From Candidatus Treponema excrementipullorum (GTDB taxonomy: Bacteria; Spirochaetota; Spirochaetia; Treponematales; Treponemataceae), in contig JAHLFV010000199.1 of NCBI GenBank assembly GCA_018883625.1, positions 1 to 5,482 of the forward strand: a stretch of 5,482 bases of DNA. Reading direction: 5' to 3'. The position numbers and the translations under genes are program-made. This document shows, in pieces, positions 1-5,482 of the stretch; position 1 is the stretch's first letter; every line of letters starts with the position of its first letter. The notes under the pieces are model-generated. The model did no database searches and was not told where the DNA came from. It was given only the letters and a program-made list of their open reading frames with translations.

Positions 1-203
1 ATCTGAGCAATAAATTCGGTATTTTCCATAGGCCTGGTAGGATCTTGGTTTGACAGCTGGGTCAACAACAACTTTAAAAAGTCATCTTTACCTAATTCCT
101 GACTCGCAGTCCGTCCATTCACCGCCAATGTTTTGTTAAAAGTATCAACGGTCATCTTTGTTTTAGCCTGTTCTGCTGCACTTAAGGTTGTATTAATCTC
201 CAT
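1..203 (-). CDS. flgD: FlgD, flagellar hook-capping protein (N-terminal part, cut by window edge)
   Basis: FlgD forms the cap at the tip of the growing hook and lets FlgE subunits assemble beneath it; it is needed only during hook construction. Only the first 67 codons are visible; the frame is open through the left edge. The diagnostic block is at residues 38-67, with [18 protein letters not shown] followed by [11 protein letters not shown], the conserved FlgD N-terminal region that serves as export signal and hook-tip contact. The preceding ~35 residues are polar and low in conservation, as usual for FlgD. The ATG at 203 is preceded by AGGAG at 215-219 (11-base spacing) and by a closer GGAAG at 208-212 (4-base spacing). 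It lies 31 bases after the fliK stop on the same strand, so co-transcription with fliK is likely, with flgE expected further left. In this stretch FlgD reads DP-TRPM where many homologues have DP-LNPM. Identification is secure; length and C-terminal domain cannot be judged. Confidence 0.93.
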   Translation of the reverse strand, partial: MEINTTLSAAEQAKTKMTVDTFNKTLAVNGRTASQELGKDDFLKLLLTQLSNQDPTRPMENTEFIAQ

Positions 204-234
204 AAAACTTCCAGCTCCTATTTTTTTTAACTTA

Positions 235-1590
235 TCAAGCCATTATATTAACGGCAATCTGTGAGGAATCTGAATAATTTTTTTGTAAAATATGTACCTC
301 AGATTCTCCGTCACCTTCATCTTCCCGCAACATTTCACCATAAAGAGTATCGGAAAAAGCAATTTCCTGCTGTCTGTATGAATGATTTCCCTGCTGTTGT
401 TGCTGTCCCTGACCTGCCCAAGACAAATCAAAGGAACCTGTATCGAATCCGCTTTCTGCAAAGGCCTGTTTTAGAGAGGCAATTGAATCTTTAAAAGCCT
501 GATATGCTTCTTCTGAGGCAACTTTTATCTGTGCAGATATCATTTTGTCATGCAATTCCAAACTGATTTTTACGTTTCCCAACTCTTCCGGGTGCAAAAT
601 CAGATTGATTGTTCCGGCATTGCCGTCCCGCAATATAATCGAACCGTTTTTGACAAATTCTTCTGCACTGTTTTGTATCTCCGTTGTCAGCATTGAATAA
701 AACTGACTACCTTTTGTCCCTTCCATGTTAGCCGGAACGGAGCTTTTTGCCCCCAAATTCATGGTTACTTCTCCGGAATTTCCTGTTGAAGTTACCACGT
801 TACCTTCAACAAGAGACTGCTCCGTAACTTTTCCCACCAGTTTTTCTGCAGAATCGGTTTCCGCCGTTGCGGTTCGCAAATCCACTACAGAAATCTTTTC
901 ATCCAAGTTTGTTCCTGTCTTCAAACCTGATTTCAGATCTGTGGTCATTTCGGCAACGGCACCCTGAGCTAAAGCTGTATTTTCTGAGAGAGATGCTTTT
1001 TGTCCAGAAACCAGCACAGAAATCACATCTTCTTCCCCTGTTTTTTTCGTTTTTTTCTTGGAATTAATTTCTTTCTGGTCTGTTTCTGCTACATCTTTCA
1101 GAGAAGTCTTTGCTGCCAAAAGAGGTTCTTCCTGCACTGTTGCTGAGTTATCGGCTTTTATATTCTCTGCCACAACGGCTTCTTTTCCCTTTTTGCTTTT
1201 TTCAGCAGTTTCTTTTACCAAAACTTCCTTAAGGTCAACAGCATTTTCTTCCGGAACGGACTCTTCTGCATTTTTCACAAGTAGGTCTTTTATATTCACT
1301 TCTTCCGAGTTTTTAAGCTTACCCTTCTCTTCAGGATTTTTTTTCTCAGCCAATTCTTTTATAAGACGATCTTCTTTAATTTCTTTTTTTTCTGATTTTG
1401 AAAGGTCTGCCTGTTCTGCCTTTGCAGCGTTCTGATCTGAAGATACTTCATCCTGTGGAGCGGTTTCGTCTTTTGCTTTTTTCAAAGCTTTCTCAAAGGA
1501 AGAATCTTTCCCCGCTGCTTCTATTCTTTGTGGTGCTTTTGATGAGCTTTCCCGAATATTCATGTCTAGCTGAATATTGGCTGCATTCAT
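235..1590 (-). CDS. fliK: FliK, flagellar hook-length control protein (treponemal Tap1 type)
   Basis: FliK is a secreted molecular ruler: its N-terminal part measures the hook and its C-terminal domain switches the export gate (FlhB) from hook to filament substrates. The protein is 451 aa. Residues 1-310 are low-complexity, rich in Lys, Glu, Ala and Ser, probably mostly unfolded or helical, with no membrane segment. The conserved Flg_hook core lies at about 316-393, with [20 protein letters not shown] (328-347), then a predicted helix (359-380) and a [11 protein letters not shown] end. It is followed by a Gln-rich run (QGQQQQQ, 394-400) and an acidic tail, matching the Gln-rich end of many FliK proteins. 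The ATG at 1590 is chosen because GGAGG sits 5 bases upstream; an in-frame TTG at 1602 would place that GGAGG inside the gene. It is first in a leftward operon with flgD and has a sigma-28-type promoter upstream. The family is certain from the C-terminal core; the ruler region diverges too fast for recognition. Confidence 0.93.
   Translation of the reverse strand: MNAANIQLDMNIRESSSKAPQRIEAAGKDSSFEKALKKAKDETAPQDEVSSDQNAAKAEQADLSKSEKKEIKEDRLIKELAEKKNPEEKGKLKNSEEVNIKDLLVKNAEESVPEENAVDLKEVLVKETAEKSKKGKEAVVAENIKADNSATVQEEPLLAAKTSLKDVAETDQKEINSKKKTKKTGEEDVISVLVSGQKASLSENTALAQGAVAEMTTDLKSGLKTGTNLDEKISVVDLRTATAETDSAEKLVGKVTEQSLVEGNVVTSTGNSGEVTMNLGAKSSVPANMEGTKGSQFYSMLTTEIQNSAEEFVKNGSIILRDGNAGTINLILHPEELGNVKISLELHDKMISAQIKVASEEAYQAFKDSIASLKQAFAESGFDTGSFDLSWAGQGQQQQQGNHSYRQQEIAFSDTLYGEMLREDEGDGESEVHILQKNYSDSSQIAVNIMA
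1195..1293 (-). repeat. Imperfect 20-residue tandem repeat inside the FliK ruler region
   Basis: Within FliK, residues 100-111 ([12 protein letters not shown]) and 120-132 ([13 protein letters not shown]) are clearly alike and offset by 20 residues. A weaker third relative occurs earlier ([10 protein letters not shown], about 75-84). The shared pattern is hydrophobic-Lys-acidic-x-Leu-Val-Lys-x-x-Ala-Glu, which suits a charged amphipathic helix. The likeness is at protein level; the DNA copies have drifted. Repeats in the ruler part of FliK would be a simple way to change hook length by duplication or loss, but that is inference. Confidence 0.4.
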
Positions 1591-1595
1591 ACAAA

Positions 1596-1600
1596 CCTCC
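1596..1600 (-). promoter_or_regulatory. Ribosome binding site of fliK (decides the start)
   Basis: GGAGG on the minus strand, 5 bases before the ATG at 1588-1590. It fits the anti-Shine-Dalgarno well and excludes the longer TTG start at 1602, which overlaps it. Confidence 0.85.
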
Positions 1601-1627
1601 AAACATTTCCAAGATTACTTACATAAG

Positions 1628-1654
1628 GTATCGACTTATTGAAAGACAATGTTA
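1628..1654 (-). promoter_or_regulatory. Sigma-28 (FliA)-type promoter for the fliK-flgD operon
   Basis: Read on the minus strand, TAAC (1651-1654), exactly 15 bases, then GTCGATAC (1628-1635). The classical flagellar sigma-28 consensus is TAAA-N15-GCCGATAA, so the match is 3/4 and 6/8 with ideal spacing. A start about 7 bases downstream, near 1621, leaves a leader of about 30 bases carrying the GGAGG site. I recall published work on T. phagedenis and T. pallidum placing a motility-class promoter ahead of tap1 in a region of divergent transcription, which this arrangement matches. No competing sigma-70 box pair was evident on this strand. Confidence 0.7.
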
Positions 1655-1747
1655 ATATTTTTTGTGCACTTTTATGTCTATACCGTCCCAAAAAGTATTT
1701 TAACTATGTCAAATTGTTCCATTTATTACCTTCATATTTTGGCTGTC

Positions 1748-1776
1748 TTGACAAAAGAGCCTGTCTTTCATATCCT
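1748..1776 (+). promoter_or_regulatory. Sigma-70-type promoter for the penicillin-binding protein gene
   Basis: TTGACA (1748-1753, perfect -35), 17-base spacer, TATCCT (1771-1776, 4/6 to TATAAT). The six bases GTCAAA separate the -10 box from the ATG at 1783, so the expected +1 falls on or within a base or two of the start codon. No Shine-Dalgarno-like purine run lies in the 20 bases before the ATG, which agrees with a leaderless message. The -35 box overlaps a small inverted repeat, TGTC-TT-GACA (1744-1753). Confidence 0.5.
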
Positions 1777-1782
1777 GTCAAA

Positions 1783-4335
1783 ATGGTAAAAATAAAAGCA
1801 AGAACTACTATTCTTTTATCCATAACCCTTTTTTGTTCATTACTTTTCGGTGCTATTTTGGGGCTCATGTTGGCCCTTACTGTCAATACAATCAATACAG
1901 AAAATTTTACGGAATTTACGGCCGCTTTGCCCACTAAACTATTGGATATAAACGGTGAATTGATTACTGAATTTGCCAGTGACGAAAAAAGAGAAATTAT
2001 CAGTTTGACTAATTTGCCTCAGCACATGATAGATGCTCTTATCAGCCGGGAAGACCGAGTATTCTACGAGCACAACGGTTTCCGGCTAATGACTATTTTC
2101 AGAGCATTTTTGGGGGTTATTACCAATGTAAACCTGGGAGGAGGAAGTACCCTGACGCAACAGATTGCCGGTACTCTCTACTGTGACAGAACGGAAAAAT
2201 CCTTAAGTCGAAAAATAAAGGAATTGTGGTGGGCCATTCAAATGGAGCGTCGCTATTCCAAAGATGAAATTCTGGAGTTTTATCTCAATAAGATTTATTT
2301 CGGAAGCGGTACTTACGGTGTCAATGCTGCTTCTAAGTATTATTTCGGTCACGATGCTACTCAAATTACTCCTGCAGAGGCCGCCATTCTTGTAGTACAG
2401 CTTTCCAGTCCGGTGTATAACAATCCCTTTGAGTATCCCAATTCTGCTATGGAAAAGCAAAAGGGGGTTCTTGCAGAAATGGTTTCTGCCGGATACCTGA
2501 CGCAAGAAGCTGCCACTGCTTCTTTTGACGACTTTTGGGCAAACTTTGATTATACTAGAATCAATTCTTCCGCTTATTTAATGCGAGAAGATAAAGCTCC
2601 GTGGTTTAGCGAATATGTCCGCCGGGAATTAAATACCATGCTGTATGGTACCGATGACATTTATACCAGCGGGTTTACTGTCAATACAACTCTTAATCTT
2701 AAACATCAGTTGGCTGCACAAGAAGTTATGAATAAACATATCGACAGAGCCAACGAGTCTTACCAGCGTTCAAGCAATTTGAGCAAAAGTTCTGCCACCG
2801 ATACCTACATTCCCATGACTGAGCTTATTTCTCTTGTCTTTAATCTTCCTCAATTAAAACAAACCGAGGAAAACTACAAAGAAAAAGCGGTGGCAACGTA
2901 TGTAAAAGAAATAAATCCCATTGTTGATATTATGTCTCTTATGTGTGGTTTTGAAGATTTAAAACTTTCTGTTGTAAATAAAGGCAATGCACAGCAAAAA
3001 GAATATGAAAGCAAAACCGTTATTGAAGGAGCATTGATATCGGTAGAAAATGAAACAGGTTACATTACAGCCATTGTAGGCGGTAGGGAATATAGCTCAA
3101 ACAATCAGCTTATCAGAGCCACTCAAGCCCTGATTCAACCGGGAAGCTCTTTTAAACCTCTCTACTATTCAGCTGCCCTTGATTCGGGACTTTTTACCCC
3201 TGCCAGTGTTTTGGTCGATACGCCTACAGTATTTTACACAGAAGATGGCAGGCCCTATATTCCTCTTAACTTCAGGAATGTGTGGGAGGGTTCCGTACTC
3301 TTATGGTATGCTTTGGCAACATCTATGAATGTACCTTCCGTTAAGGTTATGGATGGAATTGGCTTTGATGCGGCTATTGAGCGGGCCACAGCCCTTTTGG
3401 GTATACCTCAAACGGATTGGGAAAAACGGGGATTTAATCACAGTTATCCTCTTGCCTTAGGTGTCTGTTCCGTACGACCTATCGAAATGGCAAAAGCCTT
3501 TGCAACCTTCGGTAACCAGGGTAAATCTGTGGATCCCATTGCTGTTTTGTCCATCGAAGACAGAAACGGTAAAGAAATTCTTAACCCGGAAAAAGAGTTG
3601 AGACTTAAGCAACAGGCAATGGGAGATGCTAGACAGGTTATTTCTCCTCAGAATGCCTATGTAATGACAAGTATACTGCAAAAAACGGTTACTATCGGTA
3701 CCTTAGCCCGAGGAAGTAACTATGGACTGCGGTTCAAATACACAGCAGAAGACGGTTCTTCTTATACCATGCCTGCAGCCGGTAAAACGGGAACAACCGA
3801 CAACTGGTCGGATGCTTGGGCTGTAGGTTTTACCCCCTACATAACCACCGCTATATGGTTTGGGTTTGATACACCGGGACAGTCCTTGGGAACAGAGTTG
3901 ACCGGTTCTACCCTGTCCGGTTGGGCTTGGGGTGAATACATGAGAATAGCCAACGAAGATTATCCTTACAAAGAATTCCCCATGCCGGAGTCTGGAGTTA
4001 CAACTTTGACAGTGTGTTCAAAATCAGGATTGTTGCCTACAGAGGCTTGCGGTAAAAGCACATTAAAGTTATACTTTATAAGCGGAACGGAACCTACAGA
4101 AAGCTGTCAGTACCATACCATTCGCCAAACAAGTTCTGCAATTGGTATTGAGCGGCTTAAGAAGGAAAGAACATATACCTCTGCCGGTTTTGAATCCAGT
4201 TTTATTGGGGATACGCCTTTGGAGTTTAACTTAGACTTTTTAACTGACGATAAACTTTTGTATGCCCCTGTTGAAACAACAGAAAACAATACACAAGTGG
4301 AAATCCCGGTAGATAGTAATTTCTTATTGGATTAA
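1783..4335 (+). CDS. Class A (bifunctional) penicillin-binding protein, PBP1A/MrcA type
   Basis: A membrane-anchored periplasmic enzyme that polymerises lipid II into glycan strands (GT51 glycosyltransferase) and cross-links the stem peptides (DD-transpeptidase); beta-lactams acylate the second site. The protein is 850 aa, normal for the family. A short basic cytoplasmic tail (KIKAR) is followed by one membrane anchor (about 8-34). GT51 motifs run in order: REDRVFYEHNGF (89-100, catalytic Glu90), GGGSTLTQQ (119-127), ERRYSKDEILEFYLN (155-169), YFGSGTYG (172-179). Transpeptidase motifs are SSFK (455-458, Ser455 nucleophile), SMN (514-516) and KTG (668-670). A C-terminal three-cysteine segment (Cys745, Cys756, Cys775) in the pattern VC-SG-L-C-GTEPT-C is common in PBP1A relatives. 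The linker between the GT end and the transpeptidase, about 310-410, appears longer than usual and is unrecognised. The ATG at 1783 is preferred: the frame extends upstream to a TTG at 1639, but that adds 48 unlikely residues across the fliK promoter. It is probably co-transcribed with the ParB-like gene 28 bases downstream. Confidence 0.95.
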   Translation: MVKIKARTTILLSITLFCSLLFGAILGLMLALTVNTINTENFTEFTAALPTKLLDINGELITEFASDEKREIISLTNLPQHMIDALISREDRVFYEHNGFRLMTIFRAFLGVITNVNLGGGSTLTQQIAGTLYCDRTEKSLSRKIKELWWAIQMERRYSKDEILEFYLNKIYFGSGTYGVNAASKYYFGHDATQITPAEAAILVVQLSSPVYNNPFEYPNSAMEKQKGVLAEMVSAGYLTQEAATASFDDFWANFDYTRINSSAYLMREDKAPWFSEYVRRELNTMLYGTDDIYTSGFTVNTTLNLKHQLAAQEVMNKHIDRANESYQRSSNLSKSSATDTYIPMTELISLVFNLPQLKQTEENYKEKAVATYVKEINPIVDIMSLMCGFEDLKLSVVNKGNAQQKEYESKTVIEGALISVENETGYITAIVGGREYSSNNQLIRATQALIQPGSSFKPLYYSAALDSGLFTPASVLVDTPTVFYTEDGRPYIPLNFRNVWEGSVLLWYALATSMNVPSVKVMDGIGFDAAIERATALLGIPQTDWEKRGFNHSYPLALGVCSVRPIEMAKAFATFGNQGKSVDPIAVLSIEDRNGKEILNPEKELRLKQQAMGDARQVISPQNAYVMTSILQKTVTIGTLARGSNYGLRFKYTAEDGSSYTMPAAGKTGTTDNWSDAWAVGFTPYITTAIWFGFDTPGQSLGTELTGSTLSGWAWGEYMRIANEDYPYKEFPMPESGVTTLTVCSKSGLLPTEACGKSTLKLYFISGTEPTESCQYHTIRQTSSAIGIERLKKERTYTSAGFESSFIGDTPLEFNLDFLTDDKLLYAPVETTENNTQVEIPVDSNFLLD

Positions 4336-4352
4336 CGGCGAATCAATAGATA

Positions 4353-4358
4353 AGGGGG
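4353..4358 (+). promoter_or_regulatory. Strong ribosome binding site of the ParB-like gene
   Basis: AGGGGG ends 5 bases before the ATG at 4364, inside the 28-base gap after the penicillin-binding protein stop. It fixes the start and indicates independent translation initiation on a shared message. It contrasts with the penicillin-binding protein gene, which has no such site. Confidence 0.8.
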
Positions 4359-4363
4359 TAAGA

Positions 4364-4753
4364 ATGCTTATAGACATCGATCAAATTAAGATAAAAAATC
4401 GAGTCAGAAAGGATCTTTCTGATTTGGACAATCTTAAAGACAGTTTGAAACGGTATGGGCTTCTTAACCCTATTACGGTAACCGCCGATTACAATCTTAT
4501 CGCAGGACATAGACGATTGGAGGCTGCCAAGCAGCTAGGTTGGACGACTATTAACGCCATCGTTGTTCCCATTGATGATGAAGTTACAAAACTGGAAATG
4601 GAACTGGAAGAAAACACTCAGAGGAAAGATTTTACTGACGCTGAGCTGTTGGAAGGTTATAAGCGTTTGGAAAAACTGAGAAATCCCAGTTTTTTCCAAA
4701 AGTTGTGGCGTAAAATCAAAGATTTTTTTTCCAAGCTTTTTAAAAAACGATAA
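4364..4753 (+). CDS. Small ParB/sulfiredoxin-fold protein with cationic amphipathic C-terminal helix
   Basis: A 129-aa protein made of a ParB N-terminal (ParBc) domain and a short tail. Residues 3-40 follow the ParB opening pattern (Ile-x-Ile, Arg13/Arg15, Leu-Lys-x-Ser, GLLNPITV at 32-39). Residues 46-59 are the nucleotide-loop box (IAGHRRLEAAKQLG), and ENTQRKDFTDAE (83-94) is the third box. Chromosomal ParB usually has GERR; here it is GHRR, as in many stand-alone ParB-like proteins. The central helix-turn-helix and the dimerisation domain of true ParB (about 280-300 aa) are absent. Residues 109-129 form an excellent amphipathic helix: Phe110, Phe111, Leu114, Trp115, Ile118, Phe121, Phe122, Leu125 and Phe126 on one face, with seven Lys/Arg excluding the terminal Arg and one Asp elsewhere. 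This suggests peripheral binding to the inner membrane. Family members bind or hydrolyse CTP or ATP, so nucleotide binding is plausible. Function is unknown; position suggests a role with the adjacent peptidoglycan synthase. A clean stop followed by terminator-like hairpins argues against a decayed parB. Confidence 0.88.
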   Translation: MLIDIDQIKIKNRVRKDLSDLDNLKDSLKRYGLLNPITVTADYNLIAGHRRLEAAKQLGWTTINAIVVPIDDEVTKLEMELEENTQRKDFTDAELLEGYKRLEKLRNPSFFQKLWRKIKDFFSKLFKKR

Positions 4754-4754
4754 A

Positions 4755-4788
4755 CTAGTTGGTTGACCCTAGAATTTTTGGGGCTTTT
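4755..4788 (+). terminator. Probable terminator of the penicillin-binding protein / ParB-like operon
   Basis: Just after the stop at 4753, two overlapping hairpins each precede a T run. In the first, CTAG (4755-4758) and GG pair with CC and CTAG (4767-4772), with a two-base bulge, followed by AATTTTT (T5 at 4775-4779). In the second, CCCTAGA (4767-4773) pairs with TTTGGGG-side bases (4777-4783) using G-U pairs, followed by CTTTT (4785-4788). Each stem is weak alone and they exclude one another. The location at the end of a convergent gene pair supports termination. Confidence 0.45.
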
Positions 4789-4825
4789 GCGTTGTAATTA
4801 TGTTCTTTACGCCCAAGAAAGCCCC
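4780..4825. terminator. Long inverted repeat between convergent genes, possible two-way terminator
   Basis: GGGGCTTT (4780-4787) is a perfect 8-base inverted repeat of AAAGCCCC (4818-4825). Inside it, GCGT (4789-4792) pairs with ACGC (4809-4812), leaving a 16-base loop. It lies between the plus-strand ParB-like stop and the minus-strand membrane-protein stop at 4835. No T run follows directly on either strand, so it is not a textbook intrinsic terminator; it could protect 3' ends or pause polymerase in both directions. Its left arm shares GGGG with the smaller plus-strand hairpin, so only one can form at a time. Confidence 0.45.
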
Positions 4826-4834
4826 GTTGTATAG

Positions 4835-5482
4835 TCATTCTTCTGTTTTTTCTTTTACAGTGGGGATAAACTGTTTGGCAATTTTTCCTTTACCGCGGGT
4901 TTTTACGTAGAAAAATCCAATGAAAGAAAAGACCACAGCTCCTATAAAATTAACAATTAAGTCTTTCATGGTATCGATAAGTCCTACATCAATGTAACCA
5001 CCGTACTTTGCAATCCAGTCCTCTCCGTTCACTATTAGAGACTTAATGGGAATACGGATCACCGCATTTAATCCCGTAGGATTGAATTTTACAGAATTGA
5101 TTTGATGTATTATGTAATCCTTTTGCATATCCGTGGCAAAAATCATATCCATGGAAAATTCAAAAAACTCCCACAAAACTCCGATAGTCATGGAAAAACA
5201 AAAAGCAACAACTGCTAAGAAAAAGGGAGATAATTTAAAGGCAAATTTTTCACTGCGGTTAAAAATATCTACAAGAGCAAATCCTACCGCTGCCATCAAA
5301 AAGCCGTTAACGGTATGTAACATGGTATCCCAATGTTTGATTCTTGTATAAAAAGAATCTACTTCTCCCAAAATTTCTGCCGCAAAAATAAAGCACAAGA
5401 CAACAGCCTCTAAACCGGGAGGAATATCTATGCCTAACTTTCGGTCTATGAATAAGGGAACCGCAAACAGTACCAAGGTAAG
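4835..5482 (-). CDS. Polytopic membrane protein, YjdF/DUF2238-like (5' end outside window)
   Basis: The last 215 residues are visible and the frame is open to the right edge. A TTG at 5476 would be the first possible start inside the window but falls within a hydrophobic segment, so the true start lies beyond. About five hydrophobic segments can be seen: 1-12 (partial), about 24-40, 56-74, 86-107 and 174-193. Conserved-looking polar signatures sit at their ends: LGEVDSFYTRIKHWDTMLHT (about 38-57), then NGF, GVLWEFFEFSMD (101-112), and GLIDTMKDLIVNFIGA (167-182). The HWD, H-x-x-NGF, WEFFEF and D-x-x-D motifs match what I recall of the YjdF-type family (DUF2238). Its biochemical role is not established; acidic and His residues near membrane faces would suit metal or ion binding, but that is a guess. 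It ends in a short Lys/Glu-rich tail, presumably cytoplasmic. It converges on the ParB-like gene with an 81-base gap and is not part of that operon. Confidence 0.75.
   Translation of the reverse strand, partial: LTLVLFAVPLFIDRKLGIDIPPGLEAVVLCFIFAAEILGEVDSFYTRIKHWDTMLHTVNGFLMAAVGFALVDIFNRSEKFAFKLSPFFLAVVAFCFSMTIGVLWEFFEFSMDMIFATDMQKDYIIHQINSVKFNPTGLNAVIRIPIKSLIVNGEDWIAKYGGYIDVGLIDTMKDLIVNFIGAVVFSFIGFFYVKTRGKGKIAKQFIPTVKEKTEE

Noticed and set aside
391..405. Gln codon run in fliK as a phase-variable microsatellite
   Set aside because: Only five codons, mixed CAG and CAA, and a multiple of three, so it is not a slippage switch. Gln-rich ends are usual in FliK.
1058..1435. 125-aa plus-strand open frame rich in Ser and Phe
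   Set aside because: It is antisense to the Lys/Glu-rich part of FliK; the Ser/Phe composition is simply the complement of AAA/GAA-type codons, and there is no ribosome site or family resemblance. The other frames opposite fliK and the penicillin-binding protein gene were dismissed for the same reason.
1588..1602. TTG start at 1602 for fliK
   Set aside because: The GGAGG ribosome site would lie inside the gene; the ATG at 1590 is correctly spaced from it.
1639..1782. Upstream in-frame TTG start for the penicillin-binding protein, adding 48 residues
   Set aside because: The added stretch is Cys/Tyr-rich, unlike any class A enzyme N-terminus, and would run across the fliK promoter. The ATG at 1783 gives a normal short basic tail plus membrane anchor.
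4364..4753. ParB-like gene as a truncated pseudogene of chromosomal parB
   Set aside because: No helix-turn-helix remnant follows in any frame before the hairpins. The gene has a strong ribosome site, an intact domain core and a purposeful-looking amphipathic end.
5133..5351. 72-aa plus-strand open frame
   Set aside because: It is antisense to the membrane-protein gene, Lys-rich by complement, with no supporting signals.
1..5482. Insertion sequences, CRISPR, tRNA/rRNA, riboswitch, phage or defence genes
   Set aside because: No transposase, regularly spaced repeat, cloverleaf or known riboswitch core was seen. Apart from the divergent and convergent gaps and the two short same-strand gaps (204-234, 4336-4363), the window is coding.

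Overview
The window looks like part of a spirochaete chromosome, most likely a host-associated Treponema of moderate to low GC. This is inferred from three things: a long Lys/Glu-rich FliK (the protein called Tap1 in treponemes) directly upstream of flgD, divergent transcription from the flagellar cluster, and AT-leaning coding sequence with long A/T runs. No marker gene fixes the species. I see no mobile element, CRISPR array, tRNA or rRNA.

Layout. On the minus strand, positions 1590 down to 1 hold the beginning of a flagellar operon: fliK (complete, 451 aa), then 31 bases, then flgD (first 67 codons only, cut by the left window edge). A 192-base divergent region (1591-1782) follows. It carries a good sigma-28 (FliA)-type promoter reading left into fliK and a sigma-70-type promoter reading right. 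The rightward promoter is placed so that its predicted transcription start falls on the ATG of the next gene. On the plus strand, 1783-4335 encodes an 850-aa bifunctional class A penicillin-binding protein (glycosyltransferase plus transpeptidase, all catalytic motifs present). Only 28 bases later comes a 129-aa ParB-type N-terminal domain protein (4364-4753) with no DNA-binding helix-turn-helix and a strongly cationic amphipathic C-terminal helix. The convergent gap 4754-4834 is filled with overlapping hairpins that can act as terminators. A minus-strand gene entering from the right (4835-5482, 5' end missing) encodes a polytopic membrane protein that resembles the YjdF/DUF2238 family.

How the genes fit together. 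FliK and FlgD act in hook assembly of the periplasmic flagella: FlgD caps the growing hook and FliK measures it. The divergent unit makes peptidoglycan, the layer the periplasmic flagella lie against and pass through. The most interesting object is the small ParB-fold protein. By its architecture it is not a chromosome-segregation protein; it looks like a possible nucleotide-responsive, membrane-attached partner of the neighbouring peptidoglycan synthase. That role is inference from domain content and gene order only.
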